DNA of 64,000 nt from Kallotenue papyrolyticum (GTDB taxonomy: Bacteria > Chloroflexota > Chloroflexia > Chloroflexales > Kallotenuaceae), in contig NZ_JAGA01000003.1 in assembly GCF_000526415.1 (NCBI RefSeq), forward strand, positions 434,001 to 498,000, written 5' to 3'. This document shows positions 41,253 through 49,813 of this stretch, piece by piece (the first letter of the stretch is position 1; each line of letters starts with the position of its first letter). Both the position numbers and the translations under genes were made by a program. The notes under the pieces were generated by a model that was not told the DNA's origin, did not search any database, and was given only the letters and a program-made list of their open reading frames with translations.

Positions 41253-42323
41253 TCACAGCACATGGTGGTAGGGACTGACCGCGAGCTGCGCCACCAGCAC
41301 GCGCACCTCCTGCGTGCGGTCGCGGGGACAGATCAACAACGCATCAGGAGTATCGATCACCACCAGGTCGCGCACGCCGATAGTGGCGATCAGCCGACCA
41401 TCGCCGACCACCAGCGTGTTGTGGGTATCGAGCCCCAGGTGCCGGCCAAGCACACCGTTGCCGGCGGCATCGCGCGGTAGCAGCTCGCCCAGCGCGGCCC
41501 AATCGCCCACGTCGCTCCAGCCCAGCGCGGCAGGGATCACCACCGCGCGCGCGGTGCGCTCCATCACGGCAATGTCGATCGGCAGCGCCGGCAGCTCGGG
41601 GAAGAGGCGCGCCAGGCTTGCCGCAGCCTGAGGCGTATCCCAGTCGGCAGCGATGCGCTGCAGGCCGGCGCCCAGGGCGGGACAGTGCTGCTGGATCTGC
41701 TGCCAGATCGTGGCGGCCTGCCACACAAAGATGCCGGCGTTCCACAGGTAGTCGCCCTGCGCCACATACAACGCCGCGCGCGCGGCATCGGGTTTCTCGA
41801 CGAAGGCAGCCACCTGATAGGCCTGCCAATCCTCCTGCGCGGCGATGGGTGCACCCTGTCGGATGTAGCCGTAGGCGGTGCTGGGCGTCTGCGGCGTGAT
41901 ACCGATCGTGACCAGGTGGCCCTGCGCCGCCAGGTCGGCGGCGAAGCGCAGCGCGGCGCACAGCCCGGCGGCATCGTGGATGACGTGGTCGGCGCTGAGC
42001 ACCGCCATGATCGCCGCCGGATCGCGGCGCTGCAGCGCCAGCGCCGCCAGTCCGATGCAGGCGGCCGTGCCGCGACCCACCGGCTCGACCAGCAGGCTGC
42101 TCGCCGGCAGATCGGGGAGCTGCGCGCGCACCAGATCGACATAGTCGGCTCCCGTCGCGATCAGCACCCGTTCGGGGGCGATCAGCGGCGCGACACGACG
42201 CACAGTCGCCTGCAGCAGCGTGCTTTGCCCATCGAGGCTCAGAAACTGTTTGGGACGACCCCGGCGGCTCTGCGGCCACAGACGTGTGCCGCTGCCACCG
42301 GCCAGTACCACAGCGTAGAGCAT
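41253..42323 (-). CDS. manC: Mannose-1-phosphate guanylyltransferase
   Basis: A 356-residue enzyme making GDP-mannose from mannose-1-phosphate and GTP. The nucleotidyltransferase signature is VVLAGGSGTRLWPQSRRGRPKQFL (pyrophosphorylase motif near the N-terminus), with VLSADHVIHD, FVEKPDAARA and NAGIFVWQA further on. There is no phosphomannose isomerase domain, so it is the short form. ATG 42323 is preceded by GGAGGAGCT. It lies 11 bp after the large epimerase-like gene and 10 bp before the TPR gene. It should supply GDP-mannose to the dehydrogenase encoded upstream and perhaps to the reductase encoded at 34922. Confidence 0.95.
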   Translation of the reverse strand: MLYAVVLAGGSGTRLWPQSRRGRPKQFLSLDGQSTLLQATVRRVAPLIAPERVLIATGADYVDLVRAQLPDLPASSLLVEPVGRGTAACIGLAALALQRRDPAAIMAVLSADHVIHDAAGLCAALRFAADLAAQGHLVTIGITPQTPSTAYGYIRQGAPIAAQEDWQAYQVAAFVEKPDAARAALYVAQGDYLWNAGIFVWQAATIWQQIQQHCPALGAGLQRIAADWDTPQAAASLARLFPELPALPIDIAVMERTARAVVIPAALGWSDVGDWAALGELLPRDAAGNGVLGRHLGLDTHNTLVVGDGRLIATIGVRDLVVIDTPDALLICPRDRTQEVRVLVAQLAVSPYHHVL

Positions 42324-42334
42324 AGCTCCTCCGT

Positions 42335-45300
42335 TCAGCGCGTAACGAGTGGCAGGTACACCGTTGCGGGCTCGGACACGGACGCGCTCTCGATCGCGAA
42401 GCGCGACGACGTGCCGTTCGCTGCGGTCGCGGTGGCGTTCAGCGTACGACCACGCCAAACGCGTCCCGGCTGGAAGCTCCACACGCCCGTCGCCGAGGCC
42501 ACGGTGCGCCCCTCGAAGTAACGCCCCTGTCCGCCATCGTCCGAAAAGATTTCAACCGTCGCGCCTGGATCGGCAGTGCCGGCTACCACCGTCGGACGCG
42601 TCACGGTGATGCGCGGCGCGGTCACGCCCGCCTGCGCGCCGCCGGTGACGGCAATGCCGCCGCGATTGGCGAAGATGCTGTTCTCGCTCCAGGTATTGCT
42701 CTGGGTCGCTGTGCCGTTGGCGCGCAGCCCTTGACCGCCGTTGTTGGCGATGGTGTTGCGCTCGATGCGGCTGGCCTGCGTTCCATCGGTCAGGTAGAGG
42801 CCGTGGTTGCCGTTGGCGGTGATGGTGTTGGCGCGCACCACGCCGTTGAGCGCGCCGCGCAGATCCAGACCGGCGCCGGTGTTGTTGGTGATCTCATTCT
42901 CGACCAGCACGTTATCCTCCAGCGCCGCCTCCTGCTGCGCCGGGCCGATCAGCGTGGGATCGCTCGCCGCCAGGCTGACCGCCGCGTCCGGCATGGTCAG
43001 ATCGGCCAGCGCGCCATCCACGCCGCTTTCAGGCAGCAGGGTTACACCGTTGCCGCGATTGGCATGGATCAGATTGCGCTCGACCTGGGCAGCGTTGGCC
43101 TTGAGATACAGGCCGTGCCGCCCGTTGTCGCGCAGTTGGTTGCCGCTCACCAGCGTGCCGTCGGCGCCGCCGCGCACAAACAGCCCGTCGCTCTGGTTGG
43201 CAGCCAGGCGATTGTTTTCGATGCGATTAGCAGTGCTACCGGCCTCGACCACGATGCCGGCGCGATTGTGGTGGAAGTCGTTGTTGCGCACAATGTTGTC
43301 GGGCGCGCCTAGCAAGCGCAGGCCGTAGCCCTCGTTCTCGTAGGCCTGGTTGCCCTCCAGCAGGTTGTTGCGCGACGGCGCCTGGGGATCGCTGCTGTCC
43401 GGCGAACCCGGATCGAGCATGAAGCCATGCGCCAGGCTCGGCCCCGGATCGGTGTTGCGGAAGGAACTGTTGTTACGCAACACGAAGTTGACGCAGCCGC
43501 GCGACAGAATGAAGCCATGGCTGCCGTTCTCGTAGGCCTGGTTGTTCTCCACCACGAAGTCGGTCGAAAAATCGTGGGGATCGAAGCCGTAGCGCAGGTT
43601 GGCAAAGAAGGCATTGCCACGAAAGAGCATGCCGCTGGCCTGGAAGGTATAGACGCCATAGTAGTTGTGATGGAAGCGGCTATCGCTCACCTCGCCCGTG
43701 ACGCGCGCGCGCACCACGTTCGGCTGCGCCGGATCGTTGATGTCACGCCAAGCGACGCCGTAGCTCTCGCCCTCGCCAAAGCCCAGGTAGGCCAGCTCGG
43801 CGTTGCGGATGTTGAGGGTAGCGTCATACTTGGCCAGTACATAACTGCGCCCATTGGTCAGATCTGTGTCGGGTACGCTGGCCGCCGGATCCCAACTGAT
43901 CACGCGCACGCCCTCGATGTTGATCGTGCCGCTGTTGGTGCGCAGATAGACGAAGGTACGGTAGCGGCACAGCTCGCCGCTGCAGGATGGGCCATCGATC
44001 GGCGTCGGCTGGCTGCGTAGACGCAGCTCGCGCACGCCGCTGCTCGCCGTCAGGTTCAGCGTCACTTCACGTTCGATCACCAGGTTGGCGTTGAGCTGCC
44101 ACACGCCGTTGCCCAGGTCCTGCACCAGCGCCTGGTTGGCACCCAGGTTGGCGCGCAGCTCCGGCAGCGTCAGGGTTGCGCCCGCGCCGCTGACCCGAAT
44201 GGTGGTTTGTCCACGGTCGTCTGTGCCAACCTGGTAGCGGGCCACGCCACCGCTACTGCCGCTGAAGGCCGATGTATCGCCGCTGTTGAGCACCGTCAGC
44301 GCCGTCGGCGCCAGGCTGGGATCACCACCGGCCGGCAGGCGCAGACTCCAGCGCCCATCCGCGCCGCTGGTGACGCTCCCCTGATAGAGCAGCCCTTCAC
44401 CGCCCGCATCGCGATAGACCTCGACCGTCGCCCCCGGTGCAGCGGTGCCGCTCAGGTCGCCGGTGCGCGCATCGAAGGCCAGGATCAACGGCGGCTGCAC
44501 CCCACGGTTGGCGCCGTCGCCGATGCTGATACCGCGGCCACCGTTGGCGCTGATGGCGTTGCGGCTGATACGATGGCCAACGCTGGACGCATCTCGGATC
44601 AACACCCCGTGGCGACCGTTGTGCTGGATCGTATTGCCGATGATCTGGCTGCCCGTCGCCGCCTGGATGCTACCAGCGGCCGTGTACTCGCTGATGGCGA
44701 TACCGTCGGCGGCGTTGTCGATGATCGTGTTGCCATCGGCAGGCGAACCCGCTTCACGCTCCTGGCCGATGCGCGTGTTGGTCGCGCCTAGCAACCGAAT
44801 GCCGACCCCGCCGTTGGCGCGAATTGCGTTGCCGACGATCACGTTGTTAGCGCCCGGCTGCTCCAGCGCCGGTTGCGCGCCGGGCGGCAGGCTCAGCGGC
44901 TCGCCCAGCATGGTGATGCCATGTCCGTTGGCTTCCAGCGTGTTGCCCGTAATGCGGTTGCCGCCGGTCTTGAGGTAGATGCCGCTCAGCGCGTGGCCGC
45001 TGATGGTGTTGGCTTCCAGGCGATTGCGGTCGGCGCGCTGGTAGAGATAGATGCCGTATTCGCGATTGTTGCGGATCTCGTTGTTGAGCAGGTGGTTGCC
45101 GGTGGTAACCGCGTCGAAGCTATCACCGGGCATGACGCTCGCGTTCAAGCGCATGCCGACGGTGTTGCCGGTGACGCGATTGTTGCGCACGATGTTGTTG
45201 GAGGATTGAAAGATGACAATACCATCATCGTTGCGCTCGACACGGTTGCCGTACACCTGGTTGTTGTTCGATCCACGGTCGAGCATGATCCCGTGCGCGG

Positions 45301-46177
45301 CATTGTCAAACACGACGTTGTCGCGGATCACGCTGTTGGCGCAGCCACGCGACAGGATGATGCCGTGCTTACCATTGTGGTGCACCTGATTCTCGGCGAT
45401 CTCCAGATTGATCGAGTCGTCGTGCGGATCGATGCCGTAGTATAGGTTGGCAAACACCTCGTTGCGCAGGATACGCAGGCCATAGGCTTGATAGCTGTAC
45501 AGGCCAAAGTAGTTGTGGTGGATGCGGCTGCCGACTACCTGACCGGTTGCGCCGCTGGTGGGATCATTGTCGCGGCGCCGTTTGCGCCAGGAGATGCCGC
45601 TCGGCTCGCCCGGCCCGCTGCCCAGGTAGGCAGCTTCGGCGTTGATCAGATCGAGACGCGCGCCACGCAGCGCCAGCAGGTAGCTGCGCCCATCGGCCGG
45701 CTCATTGTCATAGGCGTTGCGCGCCGGATCCCAAGAGCTGACCTGCGCGCCCTCGATGCGGATCGCGCCGCCATCCACCGCCGTCAGCGTGGCGGCGAAG
45801 GGCGCGGGCAAGGTGCTGCTGCTCAGGCGCAGCCAGCTCACCTCCGGCGCACGGACATCCAGCTGCGCGGTACTACTCACCACCAGGTGAGCGCTCAGCA
45901 GCCAAACGCCGCTGCTCTGCTGCACCAGCAGATCGGGGTGGCCCTGCGCCTGAAGCGCGGCGGCCACCTGCGCCAGGGTGATGGGCGTCGGCGCTGTCGT
46001 GCCCGCCGTACCAACGAACACGGTGCGCTGTGCGGGCTGATAGCTCACCGGCGGCAGTACGCTTTGGGCATGCCCAGGCGTGAACCCACTGCCGATCAAC
46101 GCGAGCAGCAGCAGCGTCGTCCAGCGCGCGCGCATGATGTTGTTCATCAAGAGCATAGTCTTGCCTCGGTCGCTCAT
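42335..46177 (-). CDS. Large secreted beta-helix protein with two AlgG-like epimerase-type modules
   Basis: A 1,280-residue protein. Signal peptide at residues ~15-38 (RWTTLLLLALIGSGFTPGHA). Two homologous modules follow, each with an N-terminal beta domain and a right-handed beta-helix. Module 1 carries YGIDPHDDSINLEIAENQ, HHNGKHGIILSRGC and HGIMLDRGSNNNQVYGNRV; module 2, about 610 residues later, carries YGFDPHDFSTDFVVENNQ and HGFILSRGC. YGxDPHD and the following KHGII segment match AlgG/AlgE C5-mannuronan epimerases. Bacterial Ig-like insertions (PGATVEVYRDAGGEG, PGATVEIFSDDGGQG) close each half. The end is ATVYLPLVTR. ATG 46177 has AGGAGG ten bases upstream, 14 bp after the GT2 stop. Confidence 0.88.
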   Translation of the reverse strand: MSDRGKTMLLMNNIMRARWTTLLLLALIGSGFTPGHAQSVLPPVSYQPAQRTVFVGTAGTTAPTPITLAQVAAALQAQGHPDLLVQQSSGVWLLSAHLVVSSTAQLDVRAPEVSWLRLSSSTLPAPFAATLTAVDGGAIRIEGAQVSSWDPARNAYDNEPADGRSYLLALRGARLDLINAEAAYLGSGPGEPSGISWRKRRRDNDPTSGATGQVVGSRIHHNYFGLYSYQAYGLRILRNEVFANLYYGIDPHDDSINLEIAENQVHHNGKHGIILSRGCANSVIRDNVVFDNAAHGIMLDRGSNNNQVYGNRVERNDDGIVIFQSSNNIVRNNRVTGNTVGMRLNASVMPGDSFDAVTTGNHLLNNEIRNNREYGIYLYQRADRNRLEANTISGHALSGIYLKTGGNRITGNTLEANGHGITMLGEPLSLPPGAQPALEQPGANNVIVGNAIRANGGVGIRLLGATNTRIGQEREAGSPADGNTIIDNAADGIAISEYTAAGSIQAATGSQIIGNTIQHNGRHGVLIRDASSVGHRISRNAISANGGRGISIGDGANRGVQPPLILAFDARTGDLSGTAAPGATVEVYRDAGGEGLLYQGSVTSGADGRWSLRLPAGGDPSLAPTALTVLNSGDTSAFSGSSGGVARYQVGTDDRGQTTIRVSGAGATLTLPELRANLGANQALVQDLGNGVWQLNANLVIEREVTLNLTASSGVRELRLRSQPTPIDGPSCSGELCRYRTFVYLRTNSGTINIEGVRVISWDPAASVPDTDLTNGRSYVLAKYDATLNIRNAELAYLGFGEGESYGVAWRDINDPAQPNVVRARVTGEVSDSRFHHNYYGVYTFQASGMLFRGNAFFANLRYGFDPHDFSTDFVVENNQAYENGSHGFILSRGCVNFVLRNNSSFRNTDPGPSLAHGFMLDPGSPDSSDPQAPSRNNLLEGNQAYENEGYGLRLLGAPDNIVRNNDFHHNRAGIVVEAGSTANRIENNRLAANQSDGLFVRGGADGTLVSGNQLRDNGRHGLYLKANAAQVERNLIHANRGNGVTLLPESGVDGALADLTMPDAAVSLAASDPTLIGPAQQEAALEDNVLVENEITNNTGAGLDLRGALNGVVRANTITANGNHGLYLTDGTQASRIERNTIANNGGQGLRANGTATQSNTWSENSIFANRGGIAVTGGAQAGVTAPRITVTRPTVVAGTADPGATVEIFSDDGGQGRYFEGRTVASATGVWSFQPGRVWRGRTLNATATAANGTSSRFAIESASVSEPATVYLPLVTR

Positions 46178-46191
46178 GAAGCGCTGCCCTC

Positions 46192-47418
46192 CTACGCAGC
46201 TTCGCTGACACGCTGGACCTTGCCATCCACCACCGCGACCGCGCGGGTCAGCCATTTGTGTTCGTTGATGGTCACGAGGGCATAGGCCTTGAGCAGCGAC
46301 ATGTAGAACGACAGGCCAATAAAGGCCGGCAGCAGCCAGAGATCGGCAGGTCGCCGCCGCCAGTGGGGCCAGAGCTTCACCGCGCGGCTGAGGTGCCACC
46401 ACACCAGCAGCGCGATCACGATCTGCCAGGCGCCGACCCACAGCGCGGTCAGCAGCACGATTGGGCCGAGCAACAGCGTAAAGGGCGCAACCGTTTTGTC
46501 GATCAACACCAGCGCCAGGTAGGGATAGCGCCAGACCCAGCCCTGCCACAGGGCGCGTAGGTCGCTGCGAAAGCTGTTGCGACTCCAGCGGATGCGCTGC
46601 TTGCGAAAGCCCGTGAAATCGGGCTTGAAGGTGGAATAGACGCGTGCGTTGAGCTGATTCCAGGTGCGATAGCCGCGCTGCAACACCAGGCAGGTGTAGC
46701 GCTTATCATCGCCGCTCATGCACGGGCGGCCGTTGAAAGTTTCGTTGAGAAACGGCTCACGCAGGCTCTGCAGCAGCCGGGTGCGGTAGGCTGCGGTCCG
46801 CCCCGACAGGCAGCTAACCGCGCGGCCCAGCACGGTGGTCGCGGGAACCTCGTCGCTATACCGCATATCCAGGTAGATATCGGCCATGCGCTCCCAAAAG
46901 GTCGGGCGCACCCCATTGCTCGGATACATGTGCTGGCGCGTGCCGACGCCGCCAATCGTCGGATCGGCAAACGGCATTTTGAGCTTGCGCAAGACATCCG
47001 GCTCCCAGATCACATCGCTGTCTACCAACACCACAATCTCGGTGTCGGCGCGGTCAACGCCGGCGGCCAGGGCGGGCCGCTTGCCGGGAATGTCGATCGG
47101 CAGCACCTCCACCTGCGGATAGTCGGCGGCGATGCGCATGCAGGTGGTGTCGGTCACATCAATCACCGCGATGATGCGGTCGGGCCGGTTGGCGATCCAC
47201 GACTCCAACGCCTTGCGAAACAGCACGGGATCTTCGTTGTACACTGGCGTGACGACCGTCGCCGTGCAGTCGAAATCGTTGATGATCGGGCGATACCACA
47301 GTGCCGGAATGCGCTTGGCGAGCCACATGCTCCAGCGGATAGCACCGATGATCCCGATGGGGATCATCAGCGCCGCGACCATCGCCAGTTCCTGAAGTGC
47401 GTGCCAGATCCAGATCAC
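46192..47418 (-). CDS. Membrane family 2 glycosyltransferase, processive polysaccharide synthase type
   Basis: A 408-residue synthase. An N-terminal membrane helix (LAMVAALMIPIGIIGAI) is followed by the cytoplasmic GT2 domain with CTATVVTPVYNEDP, the DxD motif VLVDSDVIW, the acceptor/catalytic SGDDKRYTCLVLQRGY, and the processivity motif KQRIRW (QxxRW). Four to five C-terminal helices follow. This set is found in hyaluronan, chitin-oligosaccharide, cellulose and alginate (Alg8) synthases; the GDDKRYT...RIRWSRNSFR pattern is closest to hyaluronan/NodC-type enzymes. The start is GTG 47418, with GAGGAGCAGGGC upstream. It directly follows the dehydrogenase gene that should make its uronic-acid donor. 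Polymer identity unknown. Confidence 0.92.
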   Translation of the reverse strand: MIWIWHALQELAMVAALMIPIGIIGAIRWSMWLAKRIPALWYRPIINDFDCTATVVTPVYNEDPVLFRKALESWIANRPDRIIAVIDVTDTTCMRIAADYPQVEVLPIDIPGKRPALAAGVDRADTEIVVLVDSDVIWEPDVLRKLKMPFADPTIGGVGTRQHMYPSNGVRPTFWERMADIYLDMRYSDEVPATTVLGRAVSCLSGRTAAYRTRLLQSLREPFLNETFNGRPCMSGDDKRYTCLVLQRGYRTWNQLNARVYSTFKPDFTGFRKQRIRWSRNSFRSDLRALWQGWVWRYPYLALVLIDKTVAPFTLLLGPIVLLTALWVGAWQIVIALLVWWHLSRAVKLWPHWRRRPADLWLLPAFIGLSFYMSLLKAYALVTINEHKWLTRAVAVVDGKVQRVSEAA

Positions 47419-47433
47419 GCCCTGCTCCTCGTG

Positions 47434-48414
47434 CTAGAGCACTACCGCCTGCGGCTGAGGCAGCTCCAGGGGCAGGTCGAGACCCTGCATCGCCGCCGCT
47501 TCGCGCAGCCGGACGGCTTCCAACACGGCATCGAGCTGCGCCAGCGAGGAAGCCGGCGGGACGCGCTGCGCCAGGCGTTCGTTGACTGCGATGGTCGCCT
47601 CGAGCATCAGGTGCTCGAAGCCGCGTTCGCGCACAAACTGAAGAAACGCCACCGTATCCTTGGGCAGACAGGCCCCACCGTAGGGCACGCCGCCGCGCGT
47701 GCCATAGAGCGGGTTCCACATCCCTTCGGCGCTGCGCGCCACCGCCGCGCCCACCAGCGCACTATCGAGGCCCAAACGTTCGCAGATGGCGTGCACCTCG
47801 TTGAAATAGCTGATCTTGAGCGCGTTGTAGACGTTGTTGACGTATTTGATCATCTCCGCCTCGGTCGGCGTGCAGCGCACGATCAGCGCGCCGAAGGGAG
47901 CGTAGAGCTGATCGAGCAATTCCGCCGTCTGCCGGTCGCTGCAGCCCAGCACCGTGATCCAGGGCCGCGCGAAATCCTGTTCGCTGCTGACAGCGCGGAG
48001 AAATTCGGGGTTCATCGCCACGCCGAAGTCGCGTCCGGCGCGCTTGCCCGAAGCGCGCTCCATAATCGGCGTCAGCCGGTCCACGGTGGTGGTCGGCGGA
48101 ACGGTGCTGCGCACCACCACAGCCACGAACTGATCGGTGCGCGCCAGGCCATGGCCCACATCCAGCGCCGCTGCCTCGATATAGTCCAGCACGATGCGGC
48201 CATCCACGCTTGGCGTCGAAACCGCCAGCATCACCACATCCACCTGCAGCCAGTCCACCTTATGGATCGGCATCGCCGTCAGCCCCTCGGCGCACAACCG
48301 CGCGATGGTGTCCGGATTGATGTCCACGTAGCTGACCGCGTGCCCCTTTTTGGCGAACCCTTTGCCGGTCGCCTGGCCCACGACCCCCGAACCGATCACG
48401 AGAATGCGAGCCAT
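47434..48414 (-). CDS. Nucleotide-sugar 6-dehydrogenase (UDP-glucose/GDP-mannose dehydrogenase family), short form
   Basis: A 326-residue enzyme that oxidises a nucleotide hexose to the uronic acid. The NAD motif is ILVIGSGVVGQATGKGFAKKGH (GxGxxG), followed by VVMLAVSTPS and VVVRSTVPPTTT. The central dimer domain has EMIKYVNNVYNALKISYFNEV and the catalytic Cys lies in VPYGGACLPKDTVAFL. The chain stops about 60 residues after that Cys, so the C-terminal nucleotide-sugar-binding domain of full-length (~390-450 residue) members is missing. ATG 48414 has GGAGG eight bases upstream. It is the first gene of the locus; with ManC present, GDP-mannose is a likely substrate, but UDP-glucose is possible. 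Confidence 0.88.
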   Translation of the reverse strand: MARILVIGSGVVGQATGKGFAKKGHAVSYVDINPDTIARLCAEGLTAMPIHKVDWLQVDVVMLAVSTPSVDGRIVLDYIEAAALDVGHGLARTDQFVAVVVRSTVPPTTTVDRLTPIMERASGKRAGRDFGVAMNPEFLRAVSSEQDFARPWITVLGCSDRQTAELLDQLYAPFGALIVRCTPTEAEMIKYVNNVYNALKISYFNEVHAICERLGLDSALVGAAVARSAEGMWNPLYGTRGGVPYGGACLPKDTVAFLQFVRERGFEHLMLEATIAVNERLAQRVPPASSLAQLDAVLEAVRLREAAAMQGLDLPLELPQPQAVVL

Positions 48415-48708
48415 AGCCCTATCCTCCGCAATAAGAAACACAACCCCTTGATCGCGACCGAAACAATCGCGATTGAATTCGTAATCTGATTTGTACAATC
48501 TGCGTTGACCGATAGCGGGGAATGTTAGGCAGGATACAGAGTAATGCGCATACAGCAACCCTTTCCGCTCAGTTCGCCGCACCATCTGCGACGAAGATGT
48601 TGTTGATCTCGCCTATATAAACGAAATGGAGCCACGATGCGGATACGGGCCCTTTGTTAATTGTTTGTAAGCCTTTGATGAAGACTAATTAATCGCCACT
48701 TAATACAA
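48415..48708. other. Intergenic region and probable promoter zone of the polysaccharide locus
   Basis: About 290 bp without a gene between queA (ending 48759) and the dehydrogenase. It is clearly richer in A/T than its surroundings. It holds the 12-bp perfect palindrome CAATCGCGATTG (48464-48475) and a related half GATCGCGA at 48450, both on the path to the locus. I could not settle on a -35/-10 pair. No ORF or RNA gene is evident. Confidence 0.5.
48464..48475. promoter_or_regulatory. 12-bp palindrome upstream of the polysaccharide locus
   Basis: CAATCGCGATTG is a perfect dyad 50 bp before the dehydrogenase start. A second copy of its core (ATCGCGA) lies 13 bp closer. It is a candidate operator for the locus. 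Confidence 0.4.
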
Positions 48709-48732
48709 CAGCCGTCACCAACGTGACGGCTG
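48709..48732 (-). terminator. Intrinsic terminator of the queA operon
   Basis: CAGCCGTCAC (48709-48718) and GTGACGGCTG (48723-48732) form a perfect 10-bp stem with a 4-nt loop. On the minus strand the stem is followed by TTGTATTA. It lies 26 bp after the queA stop. Confidence 0.8.
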
Positions 48733-48758
48733 CGTTCGGGCACTGAGAAGGGCGGTGA

Positions 48759-49808
48759 TCAGAGGATCAGCATGGCGTCGCCGAAGCTGAAGAAGCGGTA
48801 GCGCTGGCGCACGGCCTCGTTGTAGGCGCGCAGAATCTGCTCGCGGCTGGCAAAGGCGCTGACCAGCATGATCAGTGTGGATTTGGGCAGGTGGAAGTTG
48901 GTGATCAGCGCATCCACGGCGCGGAAGCGGTAGGGCGGGTAGATGAAGATATCGGTGTCGCCCGCGCAGGGCTGCAGGGTAGGGTGTCCGGCACGCTCGG
49001 CCCACTGCGCTGCCGTCTCCAGCACGCGCACCGTTGTTGTGCCCACCGCCACCACGCGCCGACCGGCGGCGCGCGTCTGGTTGATCGCCTCGGCGGTCGC
49101 CGGCGGCAGTTCGAACCATTCGCTGTGCATCTTGTGCTGGGCCGGATCATCGACCTGCACCGGACGAAAGGTATCGAGTCCCACATGCAGCGTGACGGTG
49201 GCCCAGCCGATGCCCTGCGCCCGCAGCTCCTCGATGAGCTGCGGCGTAAAGTGCAGGCCGGCGGTCGGCGCGGCAGCCGAGCCTGCGGTGCGGCTATACA
49301 CCGTCTGGTAGCGTTCCGGGTCCTCCAGCGGCGCGTGGATGTAGGGCGGCAGTGGCATGCTGCCCAGGCGCGCCAGGAGCTCCTCCACCGGCTGCGCGAA
49401 GCGCAGCAGTCGCCCACCGTGGGGCAGCACCTCCACCACCTCGGCGCTGAGCGCTGCGCCAGTCTGCGCATCTTCGAAGCGCAGCGTCGTGCCGGGACGC
49501 ACGCCCCGCCCGCCCACCAGCGCTTCCCAGGCGCGATCGTCGCGGCGGCGCAGCAGCAGCACTTCGACCTTGCCGCCGGTGGATTTGCGCCCCCACAGCC
49601 GCGCCGGAATGACGCGACTCTCGTTGGCCACCAGCAGGTCACCGGGCTGCAGGTAGCGCCCGAGGTTGCGGAAGTGGTCGTGCGTGATGGCGCCCGTGGC
49701 GCGCTCCAGCACCAACAGCCGCGCTGCGTCACGCGGCTCGATCGGACGTTGCGCGATCAGCTCTTCAGGCAGATGGTAATCAAACTCTTCGGTGCGCATA
49801 GCATTCAC
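48759..49808 (-). CDS. queA: tRNA ribosyltransferase-isomerase QueA
   Basis: A 349-residue enzyme that transfers the ribosyl part of SAM to 7-aminomethyl-deazaguanine in tRNA, forming epoxyqueuosine. Typical stretches are FDYHLPEELIAQRPIEPRDAARLL, GGKVEVLLLRRRDD, AAPTAGLHFTPQLIEELRAQGI and TNFHLPKSTLIMLVSAFA. The GTG at 49808 has AAGGAG ten bases upstream; ATG 49799 fits family N-termini equally well but has no site. It lies five bases after the sugar-kinase gene and ends at a clear terminator. Confidence 0.97.
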   Translation of the reverse strand: MNAMRTEEFDYHLPEELIAQRPIEPRDAARLLVLERATGAITHDHFRNLGRYLQPGDLLVANESRVIPARLWGRKSTGGKVEVLLLRRRDDRAWEALVGGRGVRPGTTLRFEDAQTGAALSAEVVEVLPHGGRLLRFAQPVEELLARLGSMPLPPYIHAPLEDPERYQTVYSRTAGSAAAPTAGLHFTPQLIEELRAQGIGWATVTLHVGLDTFRPVQVDDPAQHKMHSEWFELPPATAEAINQTRAAGRRVVAVGTTTVRVLETAAQWAERAGHPTLQPCAGDTDIFIYPPYRFRAVDALITNFHLPKSTLIMLVSAFASREQILRAYNEAVRQRYRFFSFGDAMLIL

Positions 49809-49813
49809 GCGGC

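Noticed and set aside
35895-46177. LPLV-R endings as sortase LPxTG signals
   Set aside because: There is no Thr-Gly, no following hydrophobic helix and no basic tail; the motif is at the extreme C-terminus.
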